Part shown: positions 46,158 through 57,112 of the stretch, piece after piece
How positions within the stretch are numbered: the stretch's first letter is position 1
Layout: each line of letters starts with the position of its first letter
NCBI GenBank assembly: GCA_963971405.1
Contig: OZ020487.1
Coordinates: forward strand, 33,651,371-33,715,370
Reading direction: 5' to 3'
Length of the DNA stretch: 64,000 bases
Source: Psococerastis gibbosa
Lineage: Eukaryota > Arthropoda > Insecta > Psocodea > Psocidae
Notes under the pieces: model-generated
What the model was told of the DNA's origin: nothing
What the model saw: the letters and a program-made list of their open reading frames with translations, nothing else
Databases searched by the model: none
Position numbers and translations under genes: made by a program

Positions 46158-46497
46158 TACCCTATCAGGGTCTGTTCACACGAGGCTTGGACCCAATACA
46201 CAGCAGATCTGTCGAGCCTCCCGTACATTGGTCCTAATAGGGTTGTAGACAAAGGCTCAATGGCAGTTTCTATTAGAGCAGATTTTTCTCTGCTGAGCAG
46301 TAGATCTAGATCTAGATCTAGTAGATCTGTTGCACAGGCAGATATGCAGCCAATCTCGTACTTCTCGTACATTGGAGCAAATGGTGTGGTACACATAGGC
46401 AGATTCAACTGCAGTGCTGTAGATTTTTATCCACTGAGCAGATCTGTTGCATTAGGACTGGTACAAACGGATGCACACGAGTTGCTGGCGTCTTTTT
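46158..46497. repeat. AGATCTG-rich repeat, possibly a truncated inverted-repeat element
   Basis: CAGATCTG-type motifs recur at about 46203, 46327 and 46440, with a (TAGATC)n run at 46305-46330. The left edge ('gtctgttcacacgagg') and the inverted right edge share a loose pattern. Repeat A is inserted immediately to the right. A 128-codon + frame crosses it without recognisable motifs. Confidence 0.35.
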
Positions 46498-47338
46498 GCT
46501 TTCCAATTTATACGTAGTATACGGAAAGATTTGTGACGGTCGAAATTTTCGATTCCGAGATTTCAACGGATTTACACGTTTTAAGGTCCCAGGAACCAAA
46601 AAAAGTGGTTTTTACGAAATGTCTGTCTGTCTGTGCGTCGATTTCCGGGCAAACTACTCAGTCGATTTTGATGAAATTCGGCATGTAGGTTCACAAAAAT
46701 CATACCTCGGAAATATTTTATTTTTATTTTGGGCTAACTTAATTTGGGGGGTTTTATTCTCAAAAAACTCCAAAAAAACGTCTAAAAAAAATATTTCTCA
46801 AAAACGGCTCCAACGATTTCTTTTAAATTCACATATATTGTAGTCGTTATTAATGTTAACGAAATGCGGGGGGTCGCTTGCCCCTTGATAGGTTGCTTCT
46901 GGGGGTAAAAAAATAAAAATAACTAAATTTTAATGAAAAATGACTAAAAATAACTTTTCTGCGAAACCTTTCTATCGATGATTTCTACCTTCAGGTATGT
47001 TTTAGGTGTTAAATTGAGTAACGAAACCAGACAGGTTGCTTTCCCAGAAAAGTATTTGGTTCTGTAAAAAAAAAATTTTTTTTTTGAAAAAATGATAGAA
47101 AATTCACGATTAAATGCATTGCGTGCCCTGCCAGTATTGCTGTGTGGTAATGTGTTGGTCTGACCTATCTAGAATTTACCTCATCTCCAGTGAGGTCAGG
47201 TGGACAAACCCCCCCCCCCCCCCCAGAGACATCGGAAATTTAACCATAGGAAAAGTATTTACCATGAAATTACTCATTTTCTCCATCTACTAATGTTGAT
47301 AAATTGGAAAGCATGTTCGAGTAAACTCAGACCGGTTC
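46498..47338 (-). repeat. Interspersed repeat A, copy 3
   Basis: It is the reverse of copy 2: GCTTTCCAATTTATACG at the left edge, a short GTCTGTCTGTCTG run, 'gggggtcgcttgcccc', a C run at 47208-47224, then ATAAATTGGAAAGC and 'atgttcgagtaaactc' at the right. A + frame (46496-46843) again contains VDFRANYSVDFDEIRHVGSQ, so the frame is shared among copies. Confidence 0.9.
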
Positions 47339-47582
47339 TTTATTGTAGTCATAGGACTAGCAGAAGAGTTCATGTCGATTTCTGAAGCTAGCGTGAATCC
47401 GAAGCTATGCCGGCCGCACGGAAGAGTATGATTTTCCCCTAGACACGTCACTTACACGCCAGCTCATGGAAATCTTCTGAAGTAGACTCTGTGGATTTGC
47501 TCCGACCATTCATTAAGGCCACATTGAAAAAAGACGTCGGCAACTCGCACGTGAGTTGAGTAATTGTCCGTGGGTGTATGAG
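47339..47582. other. No gene recognised
   Basis: Short unassigned stretch. Confidence 0.4.
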
Positions 47583-47854
47583 CAGGGCCCTAGCTGCATT
47601 TCATTTTGGTCCCAAAAGACTGAATCACCAAGAATTTTGCGGTATCGATTTTATTTGAGACAAGAATCAAGAGAAGCGAAGCTTTAAATATTGGGTGAAT
47701 TTGACCTCAGTAATACAATAGGAATACGAATAAAGGTACTGAACATATTCCAGAAAATGTATCCATTATTATGAGTCTTGATATGTATGACACTTGCTAT
47801 CAGGCCAGGGTAGTTTCTGGATTTTCATCAGCAGGGTTCGCAAATAGGGCCCTG
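47583..47854. mobile_element. hAT-like element with CAGGGCCCTA termini
   Basis: The left end CAGGGCCCTAGCTGC and the right end, inverted, CAGGGCCCTATTTGC match at about 13 of 15 positions. The 8-bp flanks (TGTATGAG and ACCCAAAG) do not match, so the duplication is lost or one end is misplaced. Confidence 0.5.
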
Positions 47855-48282
47855 ACCCAAAGAAAATCGGGCACAAATTCGCTATTAGGTAAACTGCAAA
47901 CTATGGCAACTCGTGTCAACTCATGAGTTTCCCACCAGGGAAAGTTTTGAAAATGCAGGTGTGATAGGTAGTACTTGTAGTACCTATCATATTACATGCA
48001 TTATTTTAGCCCCAGGGAGAAGGCCGCCACCTTATGGGTCCGCTAACAATTGCCAGTACTCCAGTAGGGGCAGTACCGGGTTAACCCTTATATCAGCAGT
48101 AGTAGTGTCAGGTGGTAGAGCGGGTTGCAGCCGCTAGTAAAATATGTAAATTACCGACTGGTTACCTCTGGGAAAAACCAGTAATTTATGGTATTGTATG
48201 ATCAGTATTTTCGTTCAATTCTACTACGAAATTTAGTGGTAGCCCACATAGAACAGAGTTAACGCAAATATCCCTTGCGTTA
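47855..48282. other. No gene recognised
   Basis: A 9-bp hairpin (TGATAGGTA/TACCTATCA) lies near 47961-47990. Nothing else is identified. Confidence 0.4.
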
Positions 48283-48462
48283 GGCGGCTATTCCACTTGT
48301 CAATATTCCGTCATTTGCGCATCAATAATTGATGAGATTTTTGTTTTAAGGAAACTATTATGTAGATACGTAGATATGTATTATAAATTAAGTTATAAAA
48401 TGGTAGAAACTTATTAGTGATGCATAAATGGCGGAATATTGACAATTAGTGGAATAGCCACC
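48283..48462. mobile_element. PIF/Harbinger-type MITE, 180 bp
   Basis: TTA flanks both ends (48280-48282 and 48463-48465). The termini GGCGGCTATTCCACTTGTC and, inverted, GGTGGCTATTCCACTAATTG continue through CAATATTCCG. The internal 'gatgagatttttgttttaag' is shared with the element at 60218. Confidence 0.8.
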
Positions 48463-48863
48463 TTACCAGACATGACGAACTGTCCACTGAGTGAGAAATG
48501 AGAATCACAGACACGGGTGAATATATGGCGAATATTTAAATTCAACTCAAAACAGAGCTCTTCATTAATTTTGTTTCGCTGCTGGTCGAAAGCGAGTTTT
48601 CGATTGCGACTCGATTTACCTTTGGTATGATTGTTTTTAAATGAAATTAACTAAATATCACGCTAAGCGGCTGACAGTACGCGGCATTTGTTTTAAAATA
48701 TTTATGAATACATGTTGTGATTGACCCTTGCGGGCTATAAAAGCCAACTGACGGTTTCAACATGTTATATTTTGTTGGGTGTCTGTCAATACGTATGCCT
48801 AAATACTATGTGATACGTATGTGTCTATGTAGGTATATGTGATACTACAATACAAGTAAAGCT
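48463..48863. other. No gene recognised
   Basis: No supported feature between two inverted-repeat elements. Confidence 0.4.
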
Positions 48864-49162
48864 GGCCATTGACGAGTGCTCCAAACGGACTCGCGCCAAG
48901 TCAAATGGCAAATCCTGTTCCATTTGGCATTAGCGCCATTTAGAGGGGTCATCACGACTACGCTGAACCAGTCGCTTCAAATCTTTCAAATTGTACAGTG
49001 TAAAAGTACCTCTTTCATATCGTCACACTGTTCAATTTGAAAGATTTGGAGCGACTGGTTCAGTGTAGTCGTGATGGCCCCTCTAAATGGCGCTAACGCC
49101 AAATGGAACAGGACGCGCCATTTGGCTTGGCGCGAGTCCGTTTGGAGCCCTCGTGAATGGCC
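48864..49162. mobile_element. Large palindrome, fold-back MITE
   Basis: Two arms of about 130 bp are inverted copies: GGCCATTGACGAG...ACTCGCGCCAAG at the left, and GGCCATTCACGAG...ACTCGCGCCAAG inverted at the right, continuing through 'aatggcgctaacgcc' and 'ttcaaattg' to a loop of about 35 bp. TAAA occurs just outside both ends, but no clear target duplication could be fixed. Confidence 0.85.
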
Positions 49163-49485
49163 ACCATAAATGACAGCCTAGTAGAGAACTCCATTTTCTA
49201 ACAGTGAAAATTCAAGGCAGGTGGGAAATGAAAAAAACAATTTCCACCGTCTGTCTGTCCACGTAATCCCTGGGGGCAAATGCGGCTTTCGGACATGTTG
49301 CTGACCACAACATCCCAAATGGAGCAGTGGTCAAGAAAGAGGAACCTGTACCAGTCTTTAGGCCTAGACTTTCAATGCAATTGTAGGCATTATTGCACAA
49401 ACAGAAAACAGCGTGGCACGGCCATCGAATGAAGGTATACGCCTGAGAACTGGCGGAGGATCCTTTTCTAACAACTGAATTAATC
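49163..49485 (+). other. Possible decayed coding sequence
   Basis: From about 49270 a + frame reads LGANAAFGHVADHNIPNGAV, continues for roughly 35 codons to a TAG at 49384-49386, and stays protein-like beyond with another stop (ALLHKQKTAWHGHRMKVYA). It could be a pseudogene or transposon remnant. A - strand frame overlaps it. Confidence 0.2.
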
Positions 49486-49654
49486 GACTCCGATGGCCAA
49501 GTGGTAGTGCTTGTACTTGTGCGAGTCTGTACACGCCATGCGATCGGAGACGTGTCGTAGCTCAACACGGGTACTAACCTACAGAGGCGACTGAAAAGGT
49601 CAATCGGATACATTCCTTAAATTGTTTGTATGCGATTAACCTTTTTTTTTAAAT
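49486..49654 (+). mobile_element. SINE-like repeat B, copy 8
   Basis: A complete copy starting 'gactccgatggccaagtggt' (A-box-like TGGCCAAGTGGTAG), with 'ccatgcgatcggagacgtgt', 'cagaggcgactgaaaaggtc' and a T/A-rich end. It serves as the uninterrupted reference for the copy split by MITE E1. Confidence 0.85.
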
Positions 49655-50517
49655 AATTTAAAAAAAATCATTTACCATCATATTCCACAGAATGTCAGGT
49701 GGAAACAGTAGAATAAGGCATAAATACAGTATGTATGTGGGAAAATGAGCCTTTTCGGAAAGGGGCGAAATCTTCAGTTATATCAATGAATTTCGAATAG
49801 CTTTGAACTAGCATAACCTATACTAAATAATAAATAATTCTTCTTTATTCCCAAGAATAATACAATATAAAAATACACAATGCGTTAAACCTGCGGGATA
49901 TAGCATATATAATAGGTTAGCTGGTAGAGTAGCCCTTCGGGGCTAAAGCTCGCCTAATATAAAGACGTTTTTCATTTCATTTCATTTCATAAAAGTTAGA
50001 ACGAAATTATTTCAATTTTGTTGAGCTTAAGAGTTTCTTACATTAATACATCTTGTATAAAAAATACTGATACATTGTTCGTTACATTCGGAATCATTTT
50101 TGACCTGTTATAATACTTTTTTGTATAAATTCATTATAGCAGTTAATTGATATTAAAATGCAGATACTAATGACTAATGTATGATGTATGGATGTACTTT
50201 GTATATTTCGGTAAAATTAGACAGGTTGCACTGATTCTTGTTGGTATGCTACTTATCTATGATGCCAGGAAGGAAGCATATGATGTATAAAATATAACTT
50301 CAGTATCATAAAGTAAAGAAACCGGAATATGCTAAAATATGATACTAAAGTTGACTATGAACAAATCATTTAATAGATCTTGAGCCTTGAGCAGTAACCA
50401 GTCAAATAGCCACAAAATCAGTTAAACAGTCTAAAAATAAAAGTATGTAAAATTGAGCATGGAAGATTTCTTTCAAAGAAATCAAATATAACTTTCCTAC
50501 ACATAATAATTAAAAAA
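49655..50517. other. LINE-like simple tail; otherwise unassigned
   Basis: 'ggctaaagctcgcctaatat' followed by TTTCATTTCATTTCAT (about 49970-49990) looks like the 3' end and simple tail of a LINE or SINE. No coding part is visible. Confidence 0.35.
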
Positions 50518-50525
50518 CTAACTAC

Positions 50526-50859
50526 CAAGGCTTCCGTAATTGTTTTTTATGCAGCTTGCAGCTGAAATAATAGACAAGTTTCCCATACACTGAACTTTTC
50601 CCACAACTTGATGAAAATTACTACCACTAGCAAGAACAGGGGAACCGTTATTCAACACACAATAGACATTCATCGGACCTTTGCTATGCACAAGAACAGC
50701 CTTTGTGTCCATTGCAAACCCTCGAGCTCTTTCTCTTGATGCTAGCAAAAACGCCAGCGACCCGGCACATTTCCCATGCATTTCGAGAACCCAATAATTG
50801 AAATTATTTATTCCAGCAAAAAGCTTTTTTCCTAGCAGCTGAGCCCCGATTCCCGATTG
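50526..50859 (-). CDS. Coding-like exon of an unidentified gene
   Basis: An open frame on the - strand (stop-free from 50859 to a TAG at 50520-50518) has strongly protein-like composition, with NNFNYWVLEMHGKCAGSLAF, AMDTKAVLVHSKGPMNVYCV and GKVQCMGNLSIISAASCI. CTTG|GTAGTT at 50525 is a plausible donor just before the stop. Acceptors CTCAG| (exon from 50838) or TGCTAG| (from 50831) are possible. The nearest in-frame ATG is at 50781. I do not recognise the family, but the conserved-looking Cys, Trp and hydrophobic pattern suggests a real host exon. Confidence 0.5.
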
Positions 50860-51773
50860 CTAACTCGCGTGACCGAATTTTCGCATCAAAAGCTTGCCGT
50901 TGCAGCCTCGCAATGCCCAGTTCTACCTAGCGTATTTTTCGTAGAAGTAGTTACTAGACTGTATAGGATTTTTCACTTCTCAGTTTTTGCGAAAATGTAT
51001 TTTTTTTATTGGGATAGAGCTGGAAGTTTCAATTATTGCGCTTTTTGCGGATGGGTTTCTCTGTTTTCATTTAAAAATATTGTTTTTTCCTTTATTGAAA
51101 CCGCTACCAGCGCTTATTTCACATACAGGTTGCCTACATTTTGTCATATTTTTTTTACACACTGAACTTGCTTCAGGGCTAGGTATCCGTTTTGAAAATG
51201 GCAATTAACATTGTGATTAAATCACAAATTTTGTCAGGAGTTTAGCTTGTTTGTGCGGAATTCTCTTGGCTCTATATTTACATTTGTGACTTTTAAACTT
51301 ATAAAAATCGAATAAACATGGTGTTCCGCTTATGTACGTATTCGAATACACAAAGTATTCCAAGTGCCATCCTATCACGGTTGGGTAATACAAGACTGGA
51401 GTCATGGAATAACTATGCCATCGAATACCTACACGTACAGGCCTATAACACTACGTTTAATATTATAATGGTATATAATGCCTATACACTGTTTCAATGG
51501 TTCATGGGCAAACATCGTATCCAGTGCACTTCCTATAGCAGTACTTACGCCAAATCAAATACCAAACCATTTAAACTAACTAAATTAACAAAAACCAAAT
51601 AAGAAATTAACATCGCATAAACCCACCGACCCGCGCAAATATTTAAGAGTCCTGCGATTTAATTAAAAAAAAATATATGTTATATATAATCCAACCATTA
51701 CATTGTGAAAATTAACAAATTATATATACATATGAATATACATACTGTGTGTCGGAAAACTAATTAAAGAACC
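50860..51773. other. No gene recognised
   Basis: The + frames at 50857-51208 and 51318-51602 are low-complexity or lack motifs. Flanking exons of the 50.5-kb gene could hide here but none was found. Confidence 0.35.
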
Positions 51774-51862
51774 GAAATTAGAGGATATAGAAAAAACTGG
51801 ACTTGGCGGGATTAGAACCCACGTTCTACGCCTAACTGGGGGCGTCGTCTTAACTGCTTTAA
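51774..51862 (-). mobile_element. tRNA-type SINE D, copy 4
   Basis: The - strand has 'gttaagacgacgcccc', 'cgtagaacgtgggttc', 'taatcccgccaagtcc' and the tail 'atatcctctaatttcggttc'. The 5' acceptor half is lost. Confidence 0.8.
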
Positions 51863-52584
51863 TGTCAGCGTTAGATTTACCTTACAATACTGCAATTTAA
51901 TTAATTAAACACAATAGAACACTTGGTTTATTCCAATGCTTGCATAAACATACATGTATAAAATCGAAGAAACATGGTGTTTCGTTACAATAATTCCTGG
52001 TGGCACAGTGAATAATGGTAAATTTTAGGCAATGCTTAAAACAGGCCTAGTTCCATTAAAATCCTTTCAAAATTAACAATATAATGGGCACAACAAACCC
52101 TCATCCAAGATATTTTCTCAGAGTACAGTACATCAATATAATTTAACTGAAATGTAGAGTTTCTGAGTTGAAACTTCGTCAACTTGTTACTTCTTCCAAG
52201 ACAGTACTTAGACTTTTGCTTTACACTTTCATTTTCCCGCCCAACTTTAAATGAATGGATGTGTTTGCAGTTGACAGGGATATCTATTTCGGTCCAGTTG
52301 GCTACACTGCGGAAGATTTTCAAAGGACAGAAAGTGAACTTGAGATTTATGTAAAGGTTTTAAACTTGCGCGCGGGAAATTTTCACAGGAAAGAGTCACT
52401 CAGAACGTTTTTCTTGAGTGAGCTGCTCATGAACTGGAAAATTTAGACTTTCTGAAAAAATGGTTGGTTTGTTGAATTCTTATTCTCCTTTCATTTTTGT
52501 CTAATCTCTCCACATCCCAATAGGCAACATAGGCTACATACTTGCCCTTATGTTGGGGCTGTTAATCTAAAATGTTTCTATAAG
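51863..52584. other. No gene recognised
   Basis: Open frames of 95 (-) and 63 (+) codons overlap at 52255-52323 without known motifs. Confidence 0.35.
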
Positions 52585-52743
52585 AACTTCGATGGTATAG
52601 TAGTAGCTTGTTCGTCTTTACACATCATGCGATCAGTGTGACCTGTCGTAACTCAACACAGGTATTACCTACAGAGACGACCGATGAGGTTACTCGGATA
52701 CATTCATTAAATTGTTTGTATGCGAATAATCTTTTTTTTAAAT
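52585..52743 (+). mobile_element. SINE-like repeat B, copy 9
   Basis: 'acttcgatggtatagtagta', 'cacatcatgcgatcag', 'ctgtcgtaactcaacacagg' and 'ggatacattcattaaattg' with an A-rich end. It belongs to the CATCATGCGATC subfamily. Confidence 0.85.
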
Positions 52744-53271
52744 ATGAAGAAGAAACAATAATTGAAATATTTAAAAAAAAACGCCTAGGTACGACAACCC
52801 ACTGAAGGACTGGTAGAGGATCCCCTCTCTTGACCACTGCTCTATTTCAATTTGGGATTTTGTAGACAGTAGAATGCCGCGGTTTTCTCTTAGCAGTGAA
52901 GGGAAGGTACCCATTAGGATCGAGTGGACCCAGGTCGGACGGAAAATGTCTCCTGTTATAAGTTTTGATCTACGATCATCCATTTCATAGTCCAGTTTTC
53001 TACCAATTGGACGATTAACAATAATAATAACTCAGTCAAATAACAGATGGGGAAAGATCAGCATACCTATTGGTAAGATGGAATCTCTCTCTTTCAAGTT
53101 CAAATTCCATTCTCATCCAATTTTTCGTATCTTGACTAATAGTATCATATGAATGATTGGGATAAAAACCACTGAGATCCGTCAATAGTTATGCTTTTCA
53201 AAGTGTCGCCAAGACCTACTGTATGTCAGCCAGATCTCCCTAAAATATAATAATACCTACTTAGATACCCT
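52744..53271. other. No gene recognised
   Basis: No supported feature. Confidence 0.4.
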
Positions 53272-53438
53272 ATTTTTTTTTTTAATATTAAAAAGGTTAA
53301 ATCGCATACAAACAATTTAATGAATGATTAACCTCTTCAATCGCCGCACTAAGTCACCTAATGGGTACTTGTACACGTCTCCGACCGCAAGGTGTGTAGA
53401 TACTCGCACAAGTATAAGCATATGCAACCAAAGTCGCT
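53272..53438 (-). mobile_element. SINE-like repeat B, copy 10
   Basis: The T-run at 53272-53284 is the tail. The body has 'gtgcgagtatctacacacct' and 'aatttaatgaatgattaacc' with a deletion in the 'ggatac' region. It groups with the copies at 6810 and 29752. Confidence 0.8.
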
Positions 53439-54384
53439 TTAGATAAATACATATACAAAAAGACCAAGTTCATGGTTCCTTTCAAATTCTTTTCTATCAA
53501 TATCCTATAATAATAGGTTTTTAAATTAGCGGATAGAAACACAGAGAATAATGCAATAACATACGATTTGATAGAAGTCGTGATGTTTGGGCAGAGGATG
53601 ACAAAGGACCGGGAAAGAGGTGGTGCGAGAGATCAAAGCTCACCCCGAGCTGTCGTACCAAAGAAGAAGAATGCAAAACAGCTAATTAGTGGAAACGAAA
53701 ACCAGTGGAGCGATGAAGGGAGATAAATAGATTGTGGGCCATCTCAGTAAACGGCTTGCAACTAACGCAATTTGGCGGGGCGTTGCGTGTTTGGAATAAT
53801 CAACGGATATTGTGGGAAACGCTTCTGCTGGAAACACTACTGCAGCCCTGCAGGAAAATGTTAATGAGCTGGCTGGAAAACACAACAAGCTTGTGGAAAG
53901 ACGCAGCGTAGGTGGTACATATGAACCCGTTAAAATGAGTTTCAGGGTTTGTTGATGAAATGCAATCAGAGCTGTGTAGGATGCTAAGTGTTCATATTGC
54001 AAGTGAAAACTACAACATAATTTTGCTTTGCTATGTTTCGTGTATTCCTACTAGTTAACTCAAAAACTGCCTCTTGCAATTATCAACTCCAATCAGACGT
54101 ACCACACAATTGTAACAAGTCTGAGAGGTTAGTGACAATATCTATCAAACACAAGGCGATTGAGACCAATGAACAAAGCAGTGTTCAGATTGTGGTCGAA
54201 TTGATGAAGGTCAAGATTACCTTACTTAACAATACCTGTTGGAGCCCACTAAAAATTCTTGATAGGAGCCTCTAACATAAGCTATACTGTATGGTAAAAG
54301 TAAAAAAGTGAATTAAAAATAAATTTATTTCCTTCAAATTTTAGTTTTACAATGATATAATAAAATAAAATAAATAATTTTTTA
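53439..54384 (+). other. Short LINE tail, otherwise unassigned
   Basis: At 53590-53672 'gaggtggtgcgagagatcaa' and 'ctcaccccgagctgt' followed by AAGAAGAAG match the block at 56150-56195, so it is a LINE 3' fragment of the same family. The rest is unassigned. Confidence 0.45.
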
Positions 54385-55088
54385 CCTCCGCACGGTCTGC
54401 CCTCAAAAAATTTTAATCCAACTATACCACTCACTTTGTGAATCTCGGTTAGCGTATGGTATCCAAGTGTGGGGTGGGACCTTTGTTACAAATTTAAATT
54501 CACTTGTAGTTACCCAAAAATACCTTATTAGAACAATAGTCAAAAAACCTAGAACTTGGCCATCATTCCCTCTCTTTGCGTCTCTCGGTTTATTCCCGCT
54601 GCGGCACTTGTTCTTTTACAAGACATTGCGAATTTTTTACTCTATCAGTGGGGACATGGTACAGAGACCCAGACCAGCAAATACTAGAAGAATTGAGCAC
54701 CTTGTAGTACCAAGGGCATACATAGCAAATTTTACCAAATCCTACCAATATATAGCACCAAAATTATTTAACTTACTTAATATTTGTCCTGGGTCGCTGT
54801 CAATAAATAAATTTTCCAAATTCGTCCGGGAATGGCTGATGAGACGGGAAGAGGTGGAATCTTTATTTGAAATAGTGGACTAGACTGTTATGTGTTTATG
54901 AGAGATCTGTTATTAATATGTAAGTGTAGTTTAATAAGTTAAATTAAGTCTAATTGATTTTTTTTCTTTTTCTTTAGTTTTAGAGTAGGGTAAATTGTTA
55001 TAGGTCTCCATGTGGGGCTTTACAATTATTGTATTTAAATTGTTCTAAATATTTAATACATTCATTCATTCATTCATTCATTCATATA
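54385..55088 (+). mobile_element. Jockey/CR1-like LINE 3' end
   Basis: The frame starts SALKKILIQLYHSLCESRLA just after 54390 and continues YGIQVWGG, LVVTQKYLIRTIVKKPR, LGLFPLRHLFFYKTLRIFY and LVVPRAYIANFTKSYQYIAP to the TAG at 54881-54883. This is the typical segment after the reverse transcriptase core (Y-G-I-x-x-W-G, then Q-K-x-x-I-R-x-I). A 3' UTR and an (ATTC)n tail at 55060-55085 follow. The frame is intact for about 160 codons, so this copy is fairly young although 5' truncated. Confidence 0.88.
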
Positions 55089-55660
55089 TTAAGCCTTAAC
55101 TTTACCACACACGGCAGTTGCTGCCTTAGTTGATATAGACTCTAGAATACACAATGGTGGGCTTAGAAGCCTCTACATTGGAAATTCGTATGACCTTTTT
55201 TTGGAGCTATTGAAAGGAACTCACAAACGACAGTTCGATCATCAAAATTGAAAGCAATAATGGTTATGGAAACTTTTGTCAAACAACCGCTATTTTGAAA
55301 CATTTCCATAGTTATCACAGGAAACAGTCTCATTTTTGGGCTTGAAGGCGCCGTAGATTTCGCGGAAAAATAAGCTGTTGAAAATGAGCGAGCAAATGAC
55401 ACAATATTACAATCAAGCGAGCTTTTGTAGTTGGGCACGAAGCTGGGCTTTAGAAACAATTGCTTCGTTAATAACTGCAAATGACTGCTCTGCATATTTT
55501 GGATGAACAATTTACAGTGGAAATCGGGAAAATGGAATGATAAAATTAGTGTCGTCTATGTGCTCATGCATTTACGTACAACGTCATACAATTCTATTTA
55601 GGAGAGACATATGATCCACCAGGAACATAAAGGAATTTGTTTCGGGGAAATAGGGAAGGG
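55089..55660. other. No gene recognised
   Basis: A 115-codon - strand frame (55510-55163) has no domain I know. Confidence 0.35.
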
Positions 55661-55906
55661 CAGTGCCGGATTAACTCATGGGCACTTGTGGCACAGGCCC
55701 ACGGCTCACACAAAAATGCCTAAAATTCAACAAACGAGATATTTTTTTTTATAATAAAAATAAAAACAAATTAAAAGTTGAAAACAATTTCGGAAGAAAG
55801 TGTTGAAATTAGCGGGATATTAAACGTGTTTTTTTTTTTTGCTGTAATGTTGGTAGACCCCACATATCTTGTGCTCACGGCCCGCACAGGGGTTAATCTG
55901 GCACTA
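55661..55906. mobile_element. hAT-type MITE, 246 bp
   Basis: The left end CAGTGCCGGATTAAC and the right end, inverted, TAGTGCCAGATTAAC match, and further inside 'gcacaggcccacggc' pairs with 'gggccgtgagcac'. The flanks GGGAAGGG and GGAGGGGG are similar but low-complexity, so the 8-bp duplication is only suggestive. Confidence 0.6.
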
Positions 55907-56029
55907 GGAGGGGGGGGGGGGGTGAAAATCATGTCACATGGTTTTCACTGTGCAAAAATAGAAAATATCAATAAATAGTGAATTTGTTATTATATTGTAT
56001 TGTATTACAAGTGTTCTTTTGCCGAGACC

Positions 56030-56190
56030 ATGGAGGGTAGATAGAGACAAAGCAGGCCACCGAACCGATGGAGAGACAAGGTGGAAAGTGGGCCAGCGAA
56101 ACATGTCAGTGGCGGTTTGGCATAGAAAGGGCAGAAATGTCTGGGGTCTGGGGAGAGGTAGTGCGAGAAGTCAAAGCCCACCCCGAGCTG
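56030..56190 (+). mobile_element. LINE 3' fragment
   Basis: 'gagacaaggtggaaagtggg', 'ggtttggcatagaaagggc' and 'caaagcccaccccgagctgt' match the 53590 fragment in their last part. The RWR-type basic composition fits an RTE-like ORF2 end; the frame is broken. Confidence 0.5.
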
Positions 56191-56193
56191 TGA

Positions 56194-56648
56194 AAAAGCG
56201 TTGGGTTTAGACCTTCGATAGGGAACGGTGGAAAGTTATACTTTTCAAACCGTTCTTTATGGTATGGACGGCTGGACGATGACACTAGCTATTGTGAACA
56301 AAGGCATTGCATTTCAAATGTGAGTATACAGACAATGCTGCACATATCCTGGAGAGACCGTATCCCTAATACTGAGGTCCTGAGGCGAATGGATACAGAA
56401 GCCGAGTTGTTGCTGACGGTTACGAAACGGAAACTAACATACTTTAGTCTTGTGATGAGGAATGAAAAATATCCATTCTGTCCATCCAAGGGAAGATAGA
56501 AAGACGGCATAAGAAGATCACCCTGGTTGAAAACCTAACCTAGGCAGTGGTTTGGCAAGAGCACGACTTGCTTTTTCAGTGAAGTAATTACCATGGTGAT
56601 CGCCAATCTTCGATATAATAGGCATTTAAAGAAGAAGAAGAAGAAGAA
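56194..56648 (+). mobile_element. LINE ORF2 C-terminal remnant with (AAG)n tail
   Basis: A stop-free frame from 56194 to a TAG at 56497-56499 contains MLHISWRDRIPNTEVLRRM and KRKLTYFSLVMRNEKYPF, the well-known C-terminal segment of insect non-LTR elements (I-S-W-x-D-R, E-V-L-R-R-M, H-V-M-R). After a frame change it reads WFGKSTTCFFS and MVIANLRYNRH, then a GAAGAAGAA tail at 56627-56648. Five-prime truncated. Confidence 0.8.
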
Positions 56649-57112
56649 AAGCGCTGGGTTTGTAGTGATTTGAAATTTTTCCTTATGAAATTCGCATTTA
56701 TTAACATGTCAGCTTCCTGACATACAATAATACAATGCAATAAGTTTATATTTCCATAAAAAGTTGTTAAGTTACATTAATCGTAATAAATGCTCCAGGG
56801 TTCAGCCCGTGTGCAGCTTAAATTTGAAAAAAGCTTAATCTCATTAAGCACATCACTTGGTCCTTTTGGTACAGATTCCATGTTTTCTACCACTGTGGTA
56901 AGGGTTAGCTATTGTATATTGTGAATATCCTAAGCATTGGATTCATATTTTTTAGCTGCTTTATCGCACTCAATTTCCATGGATCACAAACTGATTAGGT
57001 ATCTCAGAACATCAGATAAACCGCAATGTCCAATTAGGACTATGTCATAATTATTACTTACTGAGCCAGCAGGCCTAGCCCGAGATGAAAAAATAACTTA
57101 TCCAGGAGTAAA
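56649..57112. other. No gene recognised
   Basis: No supported feature. Confidence 0.4.

Noticed and set aside
55163-55510. 115-codon - strand frame as a gene
   Set aside because: No known domain and no exon signals; left as unassigned.
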